DNA of 64,000 nucleotides from Anaeramoeba flamelloides (GCA_027625915.1 JANTQA010000021.1:3828700-3892699); one strand, 5' to 3'; numbered from the stretch's first letter, positions 1-10,624 are shown. The notes: a model not told the origin generated them from the letters alone. Translations and numbers: made by a program.

Positions 1-394
1 TTGTAATTTTACTCCATTCGATAATTTGTTTTCGATAAAAATAATTTTAATTATTGTAAGATTATCTTTTACATGATTGAAGTTTTTTTTAAAATCTTTC
101 TCTTTTTTTCAAGCCAAATTATCAAATATTTTACAGTTAGTTCTACTTTTAAGAAAAAATCTTTCAAAAAAAAAAAATTAATAAATCAAAACACCTCAAA
201 TTAATTCAGAAAATTCAAATTCTAGAAAAATAATTTATAATAAGGAACTAGTCTCTATTTTTTTTTTTTTGACCAATTTCTAAATATTGATTCCTTATCT
301 ACAATATGTTTAATATTGAAAATAAACAAGGTTTTCAAATCTAAGTAATTTGCAAAAAATTTACTCAATCTCTATTAAATTAGGTAATAAAATT
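1..394. other. AT-rich non-coding DNA, nothing recognised
   Basis: AT-rich sequence with homopolymer runs and no open frame of useful length on either strand. I see no RNA gene or repeat copy here. Confidence 0.6.
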
Positions 395-886
395 TGATAG
401 AGATTATGATAGTCAAAATGAAGCGTGTAAAAAAGTTAATACGTGCTTAAAAATAAAAAGTTGTGTTTCTCTTTTCTATATAAGACCTACACATCAACAT
501 ATCAAAGAAACCAATAATAAACCCTATATAAATCTGGTAATGGTTTCTGAAACTTCTATTATTTGTAAAGAAATTCTAAAAGTGAAGGATTAAATTGCAA
601 AATTTACATCAAAAAATAGATTTAATTATTTCAGCAAATTTTTCATAAAAAAAAAAAAATTTCAAAAAAATTGAGAATATTAAGTAAAATTTTCAACAAA
701 TTACATTCCTAATTTAAATTTTTATGTAAATTTCAGAGTATTTTCGTTTCAAAATTGATTGGAATTGGGGTATACTATTGGGTAGTTCATTGGATGTTGC
801 CTTGGAATAAGAAGGGAAAAATGTACAGATTATATTTTGAAACACCGATTTTTGTTACTAATAAATTCAAATAAATATCTGAAAAT
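395..886 (+). repeat. Dispersed repeat, inverted copy at 30160-30625
   Basis: About 490 bp that match the reverse complement of 30160-30625 almost end to end, with small indels. Shared landmarks include the segment around 484-530 (ACATCAAC followed by AATAAACCCT), the AATTGCAAAATTT block near 595 and the GATTATATTTTGAAACAC block near 829-846. By eye the copies look roughly 75-80% identical, so this is an old mobile-element family. No terminal inverted repeat, coding frame or target duplication was found, so the class is unknown. Confidence 0.65.
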
Positions 887-1805
887 TTTTGCTTTATTTT
901 CCCTTTTACAAATTTTTTACATACAACAAGCTTTGAGTAAAGCATTCTATTGGTTTAAATGTAAAGAAACTTTATAAAAATACTTGATCCTTCAAAAATA
1001 TTTTTTTTGTTGTGTGTTGTTTTTAAGAGTGGTGATATGAGATTACAGAATGGGAAATTGAACTAAAAATTTTATTACATAAATTTGAATTTATGGTAGT
1101 ATGCAAGAATTATTTTGATCACTGTTCTCCCTTAATAAAAATTCTAAAAAATGTGTTTTATTTGAGATTTGTTTGGGTCTTAAATTTCTTTGAAGTTTGT
1201 ATATTATATGTGAATCTGACTATAAAGATTTTTTCTGAAATTCGTTACTTGGAATATTTCCAATACAACCCCTTAAATATATATTGTGAAGAATTGATTG
1301 ATCTGGAATTTTTGTTCTTAAAATTTGGAGATTTGATTCTATTTCAAAAAACTCTCTGAGAATTCTATTCAAATATTACTCATTACTGATATTTAAATTA
1401 TAAATGGGAAAAATTTTAACTTACTTTTCGTTATTTATCTTTTCGAGACAAAAACAGTTCTAAAGAAGTCGGTTGTAATTCACGGCTCTGAGCTGAAAAG
1501 GTGATTGGAAAATAAAGTGAAAATTTTTACCATTTCGAATTTAAATAACAGTATTCAAGAAATTCGAAAAAATAACGATTCATACAACCCAACGACCACT
1601 TTTTCCAACAGTTATTATTAATTGTTTTGAAGTTTTTTAGCGATTCAGAGTTTATAAGGTTTTAAAATTTACCAAAAATGGAATTGGGTTGTCTTATTCA
1701 TAAAATCAAAATATTGTTTTTTATTTTTTGAACTTTACTTTGGTTAAATCTTTTTATTCAAAAACAATAATCAAAAACTACAACCCTTTACTTTTTCATT
1801 TAAAA
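887..1805. other. Intergenic DNA, no convincing gene
   Basis: One open frame of 88 codons (1093-1359, +) is Phe/Leu/Ile-rich as expected of AT-rich noise, and has no recognisable motif. Nothing else is supported. Confidence 0.5.
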
Positions 1806-1967
1806 ATGAATAACCAAAATATAATAAACAAAAATAAGCCAAAGCAACTCAAGGTCCAAAATAAAAACAGCGATCTTCATACCTCATATATTAGATGTGT
1901 ATTTGTTGATGAAGAAAATTTATATCTCTCAAGCTTTGATAACTCATTTAGCAAAACGCCACTTAAT
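1806..1967 (+). CDS. Possible orphan first exon, unknown protein
   Basis: From the ATG at 1806 an open frame of 54 codons has more balanced composition than the surrounding noise. It is Asn/Lys-rich at first, then has a segment reading CVFVDEENLYLSSFDNSF that resembles the start of a beta-propeller strand. It ends in a consensus splice donor (GTAAGT just after codon AAT, near 1968). I could not find a following exon before the next repeats. It may be a broken gene remnant or a chance frame. Basis: seen frame and donor; the gene itself is inference. Confidence 0.25.
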
Positions 1968-2039
1968 GTAAGTAACAAAGTTAACAAAAACTTTTTCAAA
2001 TTTGTTTGTTTATTCTCTTTTCAAGTCAACCAATTCTAA

Positions 2040-3477
2040 AAAATAAAAAGGAATAAAAAAAATTTTATTCACACTTTGAGGAAAAAAATTTAAACTGAGA
2101 AAAAAAAAAAAAAAGCTCAACACGATTGGGATTTAAAAACCTTAAAATTCAAAGTAAAATCAAATAAAAAAAGAATAAATAAATACAAAAGACAAAACGA
2201 AGGACTTAACAGCTTTTCTAATACGATCCTTTTGGTAATGGGTTTTTCTTTTTATTTTTTGATTGTTAAAAATTTGTTAGAAAAATTTACTTTTTTTGAG
2301 ATTCCCTAAACCACTGATAGTCTGTTACGATAATAAAGGAGATTTAAATTGTTTTTCTTGATTCGATCTAAAATAATAAAACGGTTCCAACCCTACTGTG
2401 GAATTTTTGAAGAAATAGAAATTGGTTGTCTATGATAAAATTGTGTTTTATGAAATAGAAAATTCAATTTCTATCATAAGATCAAAACTTCAACTTCTCT
2501 TACTTCATAAAAGAAAAATTTTTGAATTGTTGGTTATAAAAAAAGACAAAAATTGAATTTCAAAAGAAAAGAAATCACAGAAGTCGCATGGAAACTTTCA
2601 AAGTATTTTTTATTCTTTTGTATTTAAATCGTAAAAACCCGAGATTTTCGCAATTTTAGAAATTGAAAATCCCCATTAATGTAATTTTTTTTATGGATTT
2701 GTTTGTCAGTTTCTAAAACTAAAACCAAAAAACAGATAACTTCTTTTTAAATCTTCTATTATAAATTTTATAGTTTATGATGTACTTTCATAACCCTTTT
2801 TACGGTTTGTTGTACAAAGAAATTTTCAGAATAGAAAATCAATTTCAGGGTCTTATAAATTTTCACGGTAGGATTGGGACTGCTGCATTATGAATTACTT
2901 TTTGAAGTTAATTTATTGTACCTTTTACCAAACCGTTCCTTTTCATTTTCTGTAAATGACCCCAATTAAAAATGGCGTTGGACTTTTTCCCCCTGTTTCA
3001 CTTTTTTCCCAAATGGGTATGTTTAAAAGGGTAAATATTTAGCATTGGTTGGCAACACCAATAAAGCCATTATTTGAGGTTGTATAATCAACAGTTTTAA
3101 ATTGTTAAATTTCATTTTTTAAGATTTCTTATCTTTATATCTTTTTTTGTTTGGTTTTGTTTCAAATTCATAATTTTTTTTCTGGTGATTCATTGATTCA
3201 TAAAAGGTTTCATCGAAAAAAAAATAATTTCATCCAAAATATTCAAAAAATGTAATTTGTTACTTTTTTTATGCTATTGTTTTATAATAACCTATTTGAC
3301 TTTTTCGATCAAAGAATTATTTTTTCAAACATTACATAAGCATTTTTCCAGTTTCGTAAAATAATTAAATCTGAAAAAATAAAGGGTAATTTTCGAGATG
3401 AATTATGAAAGGATCGAGAAGATAAAAAACAAAATTTGTTTTTTTATTTATTTTGAACGTTTTAGAAAACATTACTT
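2040..3477. other. Intergenic DNA with remnants of inverted-repeat elements
   Basis: No supported gene. A weak element with imperfect terminal inverted repeats spans about 2382-2882 (left end GGTTCCAACCCTACTGTGG, right end similar when reversed). A fragment at about 2935-3070 (AATGGCGTTGGACTTTTTCC, then CCTGTTTCACTTTTTT) matches the right end of the element at 18200-18927 and a piece near 55470-55590. Confidence 0.45.
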
Positions 3478-3965
3478 CTTACAGCATAGCTTTTCTTGAG
3501 TTTTCTGTTTATTTAGAAAATCTATTGATTTTCTAAATAAATAGAAAACTCAAGAAAACCTAGAACACTTAACAAATAAAACAGAAAACCACTGGAAAAC
3601 CACTGGAAAACCACCGTTAGGTTTTTTTACTTGTTGAAATATACCGAAAATTTCTTTAATTTTCTTTTCATTTCAAAAATTAAAAAAAACCTAGGCACTC
3701 TACGGCACTTGGCTGCACTTTCATTATGTTTTCTAGATTTTTTTGCTTTGATCAGAAAATCAATTGATTTTCGGAATAAAACAGAAAACTCAAGAAAACC
3801 TAAAGAAAATCGATAGATTTTCCAAATAAAATAGAAAACCTCAAAAAAACCTAGAACACTTCACAGAACCAAACAGAAAACCTCAAGAAAAGAGTCGTTA
3901 GGTTTTCCAAAATTTAAAAGAATAGAGTGAAAACTTTGATTTTACCCAATTTCCCAAATTAAAAA
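3478..3965. repeat. Hairpin array (foldback repeat cluster)
   Basis: A cluster of short palindromes. The first, 3495-3554, is an almost perfect 60-bp hairpin (arm CTTGAGTTTTCTGTTTATTT). It is followed by AAACCTAGAACACTT units, the AGTGCC-type motif in reverse (GGCACTCTACGGCACTT near 3694-3710), and a second hairpin type from 3898 on whose arm reads TTTCCAAAATTTAAAAGAAT. Unit edges read GTTAGGTTTT or AAAACCTA. The same units recur at six other places in the window, always near LINE fragments. Confidence 0.75.
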
Positions 3966-4155
3966 AAGCCTAACGATAAAAAATATTTCAAATCGAAGAA
4001 TTCAACCTCGATTTTGAAACTTAGAAACGTTCAAAAATTAATCAAACAGATATTCTTATTTCATTAATGAAAAAGATAAATCACAAATTTGAAAATTATA
4101 AAAAAATAAATAATTTCGATATCATTGAAGATTTGGATCATTTTCTCTGTGATCG
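3966..4155 (+). mobile_element. LINE 3' fragment (zinc-knuckle segment)
   Basis: This matches 6376-6550 of the next LINE copy: the same AAAAAATATTT start, the AGATATTCTTAT block, and then codons reading DLDHFLCD where the other copies read DHF..WDCP. It is the start of a C-terminal zinc-knuckle. Here the His and first Cys region keep one frame, while the first Cys pair seen in the other copies is not evident. It is cut off at about 4155, where AGTGCC tandem units and a hairpin begin. Decayed. Confidence 0.6.
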
Positions 4156-4267
4156 TGTCGTCAAGTGCCGTCAAGTGCTGTAGAGTGCCTAGCTTTTCCA
4201 GAATTTAAAAGAATAGAGTAAAATCAAAGATTTTACGCAATTCTTTTGAATTCTGAAAAACCTAACG
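4156..4267. repeat. AGTGCC tandem plus 75-bp hairpin unit
   Basis: GTCAAGTGCC-type tandem units (4161-4190) lead into CCTAG and a hairpin whose arms are TTTTCCAGAATTTAAAAGAA and its near reverse complement, ending in AAAACCTAACG. The first seven codons of the overlapping open frame at 4246 come from this hairpin, not from the LINE, so that frame's Met is not a true start. Confidence 0.75.
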
Positions 4268-5648
4268 ACTGTTCAACCTATGAAAATAATTGTAAAATCT
4301 GGATATCTGAATTAAAAAAATATAATTTTTCTTCGATTTTAAAAAATAATAATTTTGAAGATTTAAAACCAATGGATATTAAAGATATTTTTTCTTTAGA
4401 AAATATATATGATTTAATAAAATATCAAAAAAATAAATCAGTTAAAGATTTTGATAAAATCCAATTCTATAAATTGGACCCTAAAAAAAAGAACGAAAAA
4501 GAATATCTACTTTTTTTAAAAAGTATTCAAAGAATATTTTTACATTGGATTAATAACCCAAATGAAGACATAATTAATTTTATCAAAGAAAGAAATATTT
4601 TATTTATTCATAAAGCTGGGGATGAAGGAGTTCCTTTGAATTATAGACCAATATCAATTAATAATACTTTAGCTAGATTTTTTCTAAAACTTATCTATAA
4701 AGGGATAGAAGACTCTTGGAATCTAGTCTCAGATTCTCAGTTTGGTTTTAAAAAAAAATTAGACACACGAATTGCTGTTCTAAATTTACTATTTGAACTT
4801 AATAAACTTAAAAAAAAATATAAAAATAAAGAATTTTTTATTGTCACAATCGATATTAAAAAATGCTTTGACACAATTAGTCATATACTAGTTCATCATG
4901 CTCTCAATAAATAGATTAAAAATCAAAAAATCAAAATTTGGCTACAAAAATATTATAAAAAGGAAGGAATAGAAGTTTATCAAGGAGATCCTCTTTCTCC
5001 ATTAATGTTTGGATTTATCAGCCATTTTTTAATTGAAACAATAACAGATTTAGTACATCATGTTCAAATGTTTGCAGATGATTTAATTTTAATAATGGAA
5101 GGACCAATTTCAGAAATTGATAAAAAATTAATATTAATTTTTAAAATTATTCAAAGAATTTGGGATGAACCCAATTAAAGATAAAACTTTAAAATCAAAC
5201 CAATTATCGGAAATAAAGTATTTAGGAATTTGGTTTGAAAAGGAGAGAAACATTTAAAAAAAAACTTTAAAAAAGTAAAAGCAAATTTTAAAAAAATCAA
5301 GATGATTTTTAATCAACAACAATTAGCCAATGGAGTAAAATTACAAATGTTTAAATCGATATGTATTAGCCAATTATTTTATGGATTAGTTATTTTCAAT
5401 CTAACCCAAAATGATTTCAACTCGATAGATGTTTGGATAAATAAAAAAGTAACAAAATTTTTAAAAATTAATCCACACTCTCCAAGAATAATTTATAAAA
5501 CCGAGGCAAAAATACACCAAGTAAGAATTTTGATATATAAAAGAAGATTTAAACTCAAAAAGAAATTAGAAAATCTTGGTTTCGAACACATATCAAAAAA
5601 TTTAAAATTTTCCAAAAAAGACAACGAAAATATTGGGAAAATTGGAAA

Positions 5649-5946
5649 AATGTAGATTTTTGTAGATTTTCGACATTTGTATACAATTTTTTTTTCACAA
5701 TCAGTTTGAAAATGATAAATATTGTTTTAGCGAAGCGAGACACTTCATTTATTATGACTTATTTTTATTCTTGGTTTAAAATGGCTGATATTTGCAAAGT
5801 AAATGTATATTATTTTTAATTTTCGATTAATTTTCTCAAAAATTAAATATACTTGATGGAAATCGAACCTAGGTCAGGTGTTTCCCTAGTACAACTACCG
5901 CCCTGAAAAAATCTACAAATGTCGAGAATCTACAAAAATCTACAAA
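5649..5946. mobile_element. Inverted-repeat element inside LINE copy 1
   Basis: The left end (TGTAGATTTTTGTAGATTTT, then CGACATTTGTA) matches the reverse complement of 5909-5946, giving arms of about 35 bp around a 230-bp core. The core contains the segment 5850-5906, whose minus strand reads like part of a tRNA (GGGCGGTAG near its start and GGTTCGATTTCC, close to a Pol III B box), but it is too short for a tRNA. LINE sequence resumes just after the right arm. The right half, from 5842, is repeated at 62965 onward. Confidence 0.6.
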
Positions 5947-6107
5947 AATTATCATCAGCCAAAATATTAATAGGAAAGCGGAAAATCTAAAATTGCTAAA
6001 CGCAAATCTTAATCAATTTAGAGAAAACTTAATAATAAATAGCACTGGGTGGAAAGGCCAGGAATATTTAAAAATTATTAGATACAATAACAATATAAAC
6101 AAACAGT

Positions 6108-6376
6108 CGTGTCGTCAAGTGCCGTCAAGTGCCTAGGTTTTCTTGAGGTTTTCTGCTTTATCTGTTAAATCTATCGATTTTACAAATAAACAGAAAACTC
6201 AAGAAAACCTAACGGCGCTTTTCCAAAATTCAAATGAATAGAGAAAAATCAAAGATTTTACTCAATTCGTTTAAATTCTGGAAAAGATAACGGCAGTTTT
6301 TTTTAATTTAAGAAATAAACAGAAAATTTTATAAATTTTCTGTTTATTTCTTAAATTAAAAAAAACCTAACGACAA
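6108..6376. repeat. Hairpin array inside LINE copy 1
   Basis: GTCGTCAAGTGCCGTCAAGTGCC units lead into three successive hairpins: about 6131-6212 (arm TTTTCTTGAGGTTTTCTG), about 6218-6287 (arm CCAAAATTCAAATGAATAGA) and about 6296-6366 (perfect arm TTTAATTTAAGAAATAAACA). Each ends in AAAACCTAACG or close to it. LINE sequence lies on both sides. Confidence 0.75.
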
Positions 6377-6740
6377 AAAATATTTAAAATGGAAGGGCTC
6401 AACTTCCATCTTAAAACTAAGAAATTTCACAAATTATCTAAATAGATATTCTTATGTTTATGATAAGAATAAAACAAAAACAAAATCTTGCAACTTATGC
6501 AAAAAATATTTAAACCTAGATACAGATGAAGATATCGATCATTTTTTTATGGGACTGCCCATTCTATAAAGAAAATCGAATAATTTGGATTAAAGATTTA
6601 ATTCAAATTAACAAGAATAATAAGAATAATATCTTTTATATTATTCGAAATAAAGACTCATTGTTTATTTTATCATTAGTTAATGATAAAGAGAATTATG
6701 ATTCTTTATTGAGATTTCTAAACAAAAATTTAGAAATTAG

Positions 6741-6832
6741 GGAAGTGCCTAGGTTTTCCAGAATTTAAAAGAATAGAGTAAAATCTAAGATTTAACTCAA
6801 TTCTTTTGAATTCTGGAAAACCTAACGACTGT
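6741..6832. repeat. Single 75-bp hairpin unit at LINE end
   Basis: AAGTGCCTAGGTTTTCC opens a hairpin whose arms pair over about 30 bp and close with GGAAAACCTAACG. It is the same unit as at 4187-4265 and 7757-7833. Confidence 0.75.
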
Positions 6833-7504
6833 AAGAGGAAATTGATTTCCTCCCTTCAAAATAAAAAAAAAAAAAAAAAAAATAATAATATTTTTATTTT
6901 TTTCGAATCTCAAATTAGTTATTTTTTTATCCCAAGAATGTTATAAAATCCTTACTTTGTCAAATATAGAGAGTTTCAAAATAACCACAAATTAGATCAA
7001 ATCGAATTAAATTTGTTGCGTACTTTTAGAAAACAATCGGTTTTAAATTGAAGAAATTTAATTTTTAGATTTTTTTCGATTTTAACACTGAATGAATCTT
7101 CTTTATATTGGGAAGAAGAGTTACAAATGAAAAAGATCAAGTCATTACTTGCTAATACTGTGACACTGAAACACGAAAGTATGAGTAACTAGAAAATAAA
7201 AACAAAAAAGCAAAGAGCTAAAAATGACCAAAGGTTTAAAAAATCAGACCAAAAAAAAAAAAAAGAAATTACAACAATTAAATAACGATCATCAAGAGAA
7301 CATTCATGATCAATTATCAAATTATTAAACCAACTAAAAGTATCCTTGATGTGATTTTGGGAGTCCTTAATTAAAGATAGTATTGGTTGATTTTTTTTTT
7401 TTTTTTACCAATTATTACCTTATCAACTCTTTTTTAAATTTCAAAAATTTTTTTTTTTTTCTTTTTCAATTTTTTACTTTTGCTTTTTAAACATAAAAAA
7501 ATTT
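6833..7504. other. Intergenic DNA, nothing recognised
   Basis: AT-rich sequence with poly-A and poly-T runs (for example 6865-6882 and 7390-7406). No gene, RNA or repeat copy could be supported. Confidence 0.5.
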
Positions 7505-7640
7505 GGGTGTGTCTTTCCATTGAACAATCGTGGAATTTATTATTTTACGCTTATTTTACCGTTGAGAAAATTTAAGTATAAGGACATTTAGAGTGTAATG
7601 TACACTTCTTCCATCAATAATATAAAATAATAATTTTTTT
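7505..7640 (+). mobile_element. LINE 3' end fragment (plus strand)
   Basis: This matches the 3' end of the minus-strand LINE at 10625-11808: it runs GAACAATCGTGGAATTTAT, then AGAGTGTAATGTACACTTCT and an AATAAT tail. A 62-codon minus-strand frame covering it is only a shadow. Confidence 0.65.
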
Positions 7641-7734
7641 AATATTATTAACAAAAAAAACTCCATAAATTTATTTGACCTAGTGGATAATAAAAAACAA
7701 TGTAAATCTTTAAAAAAATTTCGGAATATGGGAA

Positions 7735-7843
7735 GTGCAGTCAAGTGCCGTAGAGTGCCTAATTTTTCCTGAATTCAAAAGAATGGAGTAAAATCAAAGA
7801 TTTAACTCAATTTTTTTAAATTCTGGAAAACCTAACGGCAAAA
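7735..7843. repeat. AGTGCC units plus hairpin unit
   Basis: GTCAAGTGCCGTAGAGTGCC, then a hairpin from about 7757 to 7833 with arms CCTGAATTCAAAAGAATGGA and its near complement, closing with AAAACCTAACGG. Same family as 4156-4267. Confidence 0.75.
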
Positions 7844-8384
7844 AAAGAGGATTTAAAAAAATCCTCCCAGAAATAATAAAAAAATAATTAATTGTAATGG
7901 AAATTAGAATAGTTCTTAATTATAATTAAAATACTTCTGTGTTGTATTTTGATGAAATATATGTGAGTCTTTTTTTAATTTTCCATTATTTTTATGAAAA
8001 AAAAACTATATGTAGCTTATAAAAAACGTGGTTCATTCTTTTTTTTTGGAATTTTAAAAATGTAACTGTTCAGATTAATAAAAATTGTCAAATTTCGTAG
8101 AATTTTTAAAAAGTTAATAAGAATTCAAATCGAGGTTAAAGCGTTTTAATAAGTATGGCATCTAACTTGGATTCTCTTAATTTCAATTGTTATCAAGATC
8201 TCTCAAGTAGATTGTCTTAGAAAATCAAATTCTAATACTTTTATTATAAAGAGTGACAAAAATGAGTAAAAAATACATTTTTAGTGCAATTCATATCTCC
8301 TAAATTACAACTTTTAGAGATAACCTTCAGTATTTAATCTGATTATTTTATGAGTACTTGAGAAAAATTCTATTCTTTTTTTTT
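7844..8384. other. Intergenic DNA, nothing recognised
   Basis: AT-rich spacer lying between two LINE 3' ends that face each other. It ends in a long poly-T run (8379-8396) that is the poly-A tail of the minus-strand fragment that follows. Confidence 0.5.
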
Positions 8385-8520
8385 TTTTTTTTTTTTATTA
8401 TTAGAGAAGTGCAAATTACACTCTAAGATGCCATTATACTTAATTTTCAGAAAAGGTAATTTAAACATAAAATCATAAATTTCACGATTGTTCAATGGGA
8501 AGGAAACACCCTAATAATTT
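8385..8520 (-). mobile_element. LINE 3' end fragment (minus strand)
   Basis: On the minus strand it reads AACAATCGTGAAATTTATGA, later AGAGTGTAATTTGCACTTCT, then AATAATAA and a poly-A tail. This is the same 3' end as at 7505-7640 and 10625-10760. It is 5'-truncated, as LINE insertions commonly are. Confidence 0.7.
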
Positions 8521-8809
8521 TTATAGTTGAAAAAGCAAATATAAAAAATATCGAAAATAAAGAAAAAAGCAAAAACAAATAAAAATAAGAAAAATAAATG
8601 AGAGAAAAATAAAAACAAAAACAAAAAAAAAATTGATTTATTTATCGATATAATGAAAATATTTGAGACAAAATAATAGGATTAAATTTTAATATAAACT
8701 AAATAAAATTTTCAAAATTCAAAAAAAAAACAATGTATTTAAAAAAAAACAAAAAAAAAAGGATATAAATAAAAGAAAATCCAAAAAGTATCAAAGCCAT
8801 ACGAAATCT

Positions 8810-10195
8810 TTGTTTGAAATAAGAAAAAGAAAAGGAAAAGATCTGCTAATAACATGTTCATCTGATGAAAAAATAATTGCAACAGATCCTCAAAGTGGAA
8901 AAAAAGTCAAAGAATTTGTTGGCTTTGGTGGAAAAATTTATCAAACAGTTGATTATCAAAACAGAATTTATGGCTTTGGAGAATCTAAATCAAAGGTTAT
9001 TGTATGTTGGAATTTTGAAACAACCAAAATAATCAAAACAATACAAATTCAAGATACAACCATGGGTGGTACCTTAGTTGAAGAATCCGGAAAAATATTT
9101 GCTGGGACAAAATCTGGTATGGTACTTGTTATCGATGCAGAAAGCAATAAAATAATCAAAGAATTTAAAGCACATGATGGTTCAATTATGGATATGCGCA
9201 ATAGAGATGGAATTGTTTATACCTCAGGTGGGACGAAAGATCCTAAAATCAAAAGTTGGGATTCTACAAGTTATCAACAACTTAAAACTTATGAAGGGAA
9301 TGAAAAAGGAACTGTAGTTTTTAGAATTAAATGGAATTACATTATTTCTGGAGGAAATACTAATACACTCAAAATATTTGATCTTGAAACAACCGAATTA
9401 TTATATACTGCTGATTTAATGTCACAATGTTGGGGCTTTGATCTAAATGAAAAATACATTTATGCAGGAAGTTCAAGTCATTTACAGTGGATTAAAATTG
9501 AAAATATATTAGAAACTTATTCACCTTCAAATAATTTTCTTGAATTATTGAAAAATCCAAAATTCAGTGATTTCCAAATATTTGATTTCCCAGTCCACAA
9601 ATTTTTGATAAGTTTGCGATGTTCCAAAGAAGCATCAGAAATTAAAACCATTTTACAAAATAATTTCACAAAAGAAGAAACTTTCAAATTTTTGGAATGG
9701 GTTTATGGGAAACAATTTTCTTTTTCATCAATGAATTCGATCCAAAAAATATTTGACAAATTGGAAATCCATGATTTGAAAACCAAAACAATACAATCTG
9801 ATTTAATCAAAGCCTATTCGGACGAAGACTCAAAAGACTTTTCAATAATTGTTAAAGATCAAGATGATGAGGATGAGGATGAGGACGATGATGAATTTGA
9901 AGAAATCAAAGTTCACAAATTCATTTTATTTTCCAAATGTGGATTATTTCAAGATTTTTTTGAAAATATCCAACAAGAGACAAACAAAGTACAAGATTAT
10001 TCAGAAAAATCCATTGAGTCCATTGAGCATTTCATTAAATATCTTTATTTTAATGACCTGAATTTGACAGCTGATGATGACCCTCAATTAATTTATGAAG
10101 AACTTGAAGACGCGGTAGAATATTATCAACTAGACAAAGATTCTAATTTGCCCAATTGCTTGAAAAAAATTAAACATCAATTCAATTTAATTTAA
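8810..10195 (+). CDS. WD40-repeat protein with C-terminal BTB domains
   Basis: 461 codons in one exon. Residues 1-225 form WD40-like repeats (CSSDEKIIATDPQSGKKV, GTKSGMVLVIDAESNKII, TSGGTKDPKIKSWDS, SGGNTNTLKIFDLET), a beta-propeller used for protein binding. About 240-305 is a weak first BTB-like segment (SDFQIFDFPVHKFLI). About 340-445 is a clearer BTB/POZ domain (KDFSIIVKD, an acidic loop of DEDEDED, then IKVHKFILFSKCGLFQDFF). BTB proteins often act as cullin-3 adaptors or oligomerise; that role is family knowledge, not shown here. The frame has no ATG at its 5' end: the listed start is TTG, and the frame stays open upstream to about 8702 without an ATG. A short upstream exon or a base error is likely, so the N-terminus is uncertain. 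No partner gene lies next to it. Confidence 0.85.
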   Translation: MFEIRKRKGKDLLITCSSDEKIIATDPQSGKKVKEFVGFGGKIYQTVDYQNRIYGFGESKSKVIVCWNFETTKIIKTIQIQDTTMGGTLVEESGKIFAGTKSGMVLVIDAESNKIIKEFKAHDGSIMDMRNRDGIVYTSGGTKDPKIKSWDSTSYQQLKTYEGNEKGTVVFRIKWNYIISGGNTNTLKIFDLETTELLYTADLMSQCWGFDLNEKYIYAGSSSHLQWIKIENILETYSPSNNFLELLKNPKFSDFQIFDFPVHKFLISLRCSKEASEIKTILQNNFTKEETFKFLEWVYGKQFSFSSMNSIQKIFDKLEIHDLKTKTIQSDLIKAYSDEDSKDFSIIVKDQDDEDEDEDDDEFEEIKVHKFILFSKCGLFQDFFENIQQETNKVQDYSEKSIESIEHFIKYLYFNDLNLTADDDPQLIYEELEDAVEYYQLDKDSNLPNCLKKIKHQFNLI

Positions 10196-10624
10196 ATACT
10201 TTTTTTAACACAATTATCATTAGAATTAAATTTTTAACAATAAAAATTCTTTTCTTCACAACACAATCATGAAAAAAATTATTTTATCAAAAAAAAATTT
10301 AACATTTACTAATTTTTCACATTTTAAAATCTTTAATTATAATAAACACTATTGGTTAATAATTTATCTTTGATCAAAAAATTATTTTTAGAGATATTTA
10401 AGAATTTAAGTTGGAAAATCCAATTTTCAAGGTTCTATAAAGATTATTTTCAAAAATAGATATTAAAAAATTGTAAAAAAATTTTTTTTCACAGTTGAGA
10501 GGTTATTTTATTAACTTCCAAAAGTATTTTAAATCTTATAAATATCTTTCAAATGGACAAATTATTTTTGATTAATAAAGAATTATTTATAGATTTCATT
10601 GAAAAAAAAATATTTTTTTTTTTT
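10196..10624. other. 3' flank of the WD40-BTB gene
   Basis: AT-rich DNA with AATAAA-like motifs (for example near 10239) that could serve for polyadenylation, then a poly-A/poly-T junction at 10602-10627 that marks the 3' tail of the following LINE. No gene is seen. Confidence 0.45.

Larger units (their letters stand above)
4268..6740 (+). mobile_element. LINE (non-LTR retrotransposon), decayed copy 1
   Basis: Reverse-transcriptase fragments in order: NYRPISINNTLARFF (about 4639-4683), QFGFKKKLDTRIAVLNLL (about 4738-4791), the palm motif DIKKCFD (about 4852-4872), YQGDPLSPLMF (about 4978-5010) and the catalytic FADDLIL (about 5071-5091), then a thumb with KYLGIWF and SQLFYGL. A C-terminal zinc-knuckle follows: CNLC (near 6488), then DHF and WDCPFY (6535-6570). 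One in-frame TAG (4912-4914) splits the palm, there is a frame change near 5160, a stop near 5255 and another frame change between DHF and WDCP. It is interrupted by an inverted-repeat element (5649-5946) and a hairpin array (6108-6376). Motif order (RT then CCHC-type knuckle) is typical of LINEs; the clade is not determined. Both ends are cut by hairpin units and no 3' tail remains. Confidence 0.85.

Noticed and set aside
3495-3554. Bacterial-type terminator hairpins
   Set aside because: The palindromes are part of a dispersed repeat family in a eukaryotic genome, with many copies near LINEs and no gene end next to them.
5850-5906. tRNA gene on the minus strand
   Set aside because: It has GGTTCGATTTCC and a GGGCGGTAG start, but only about 50 nt, no anticodon stem, a poor T stem with an extra T, and no matching acceptor strand. 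Kept only as a tRNA-like core of a repeat.
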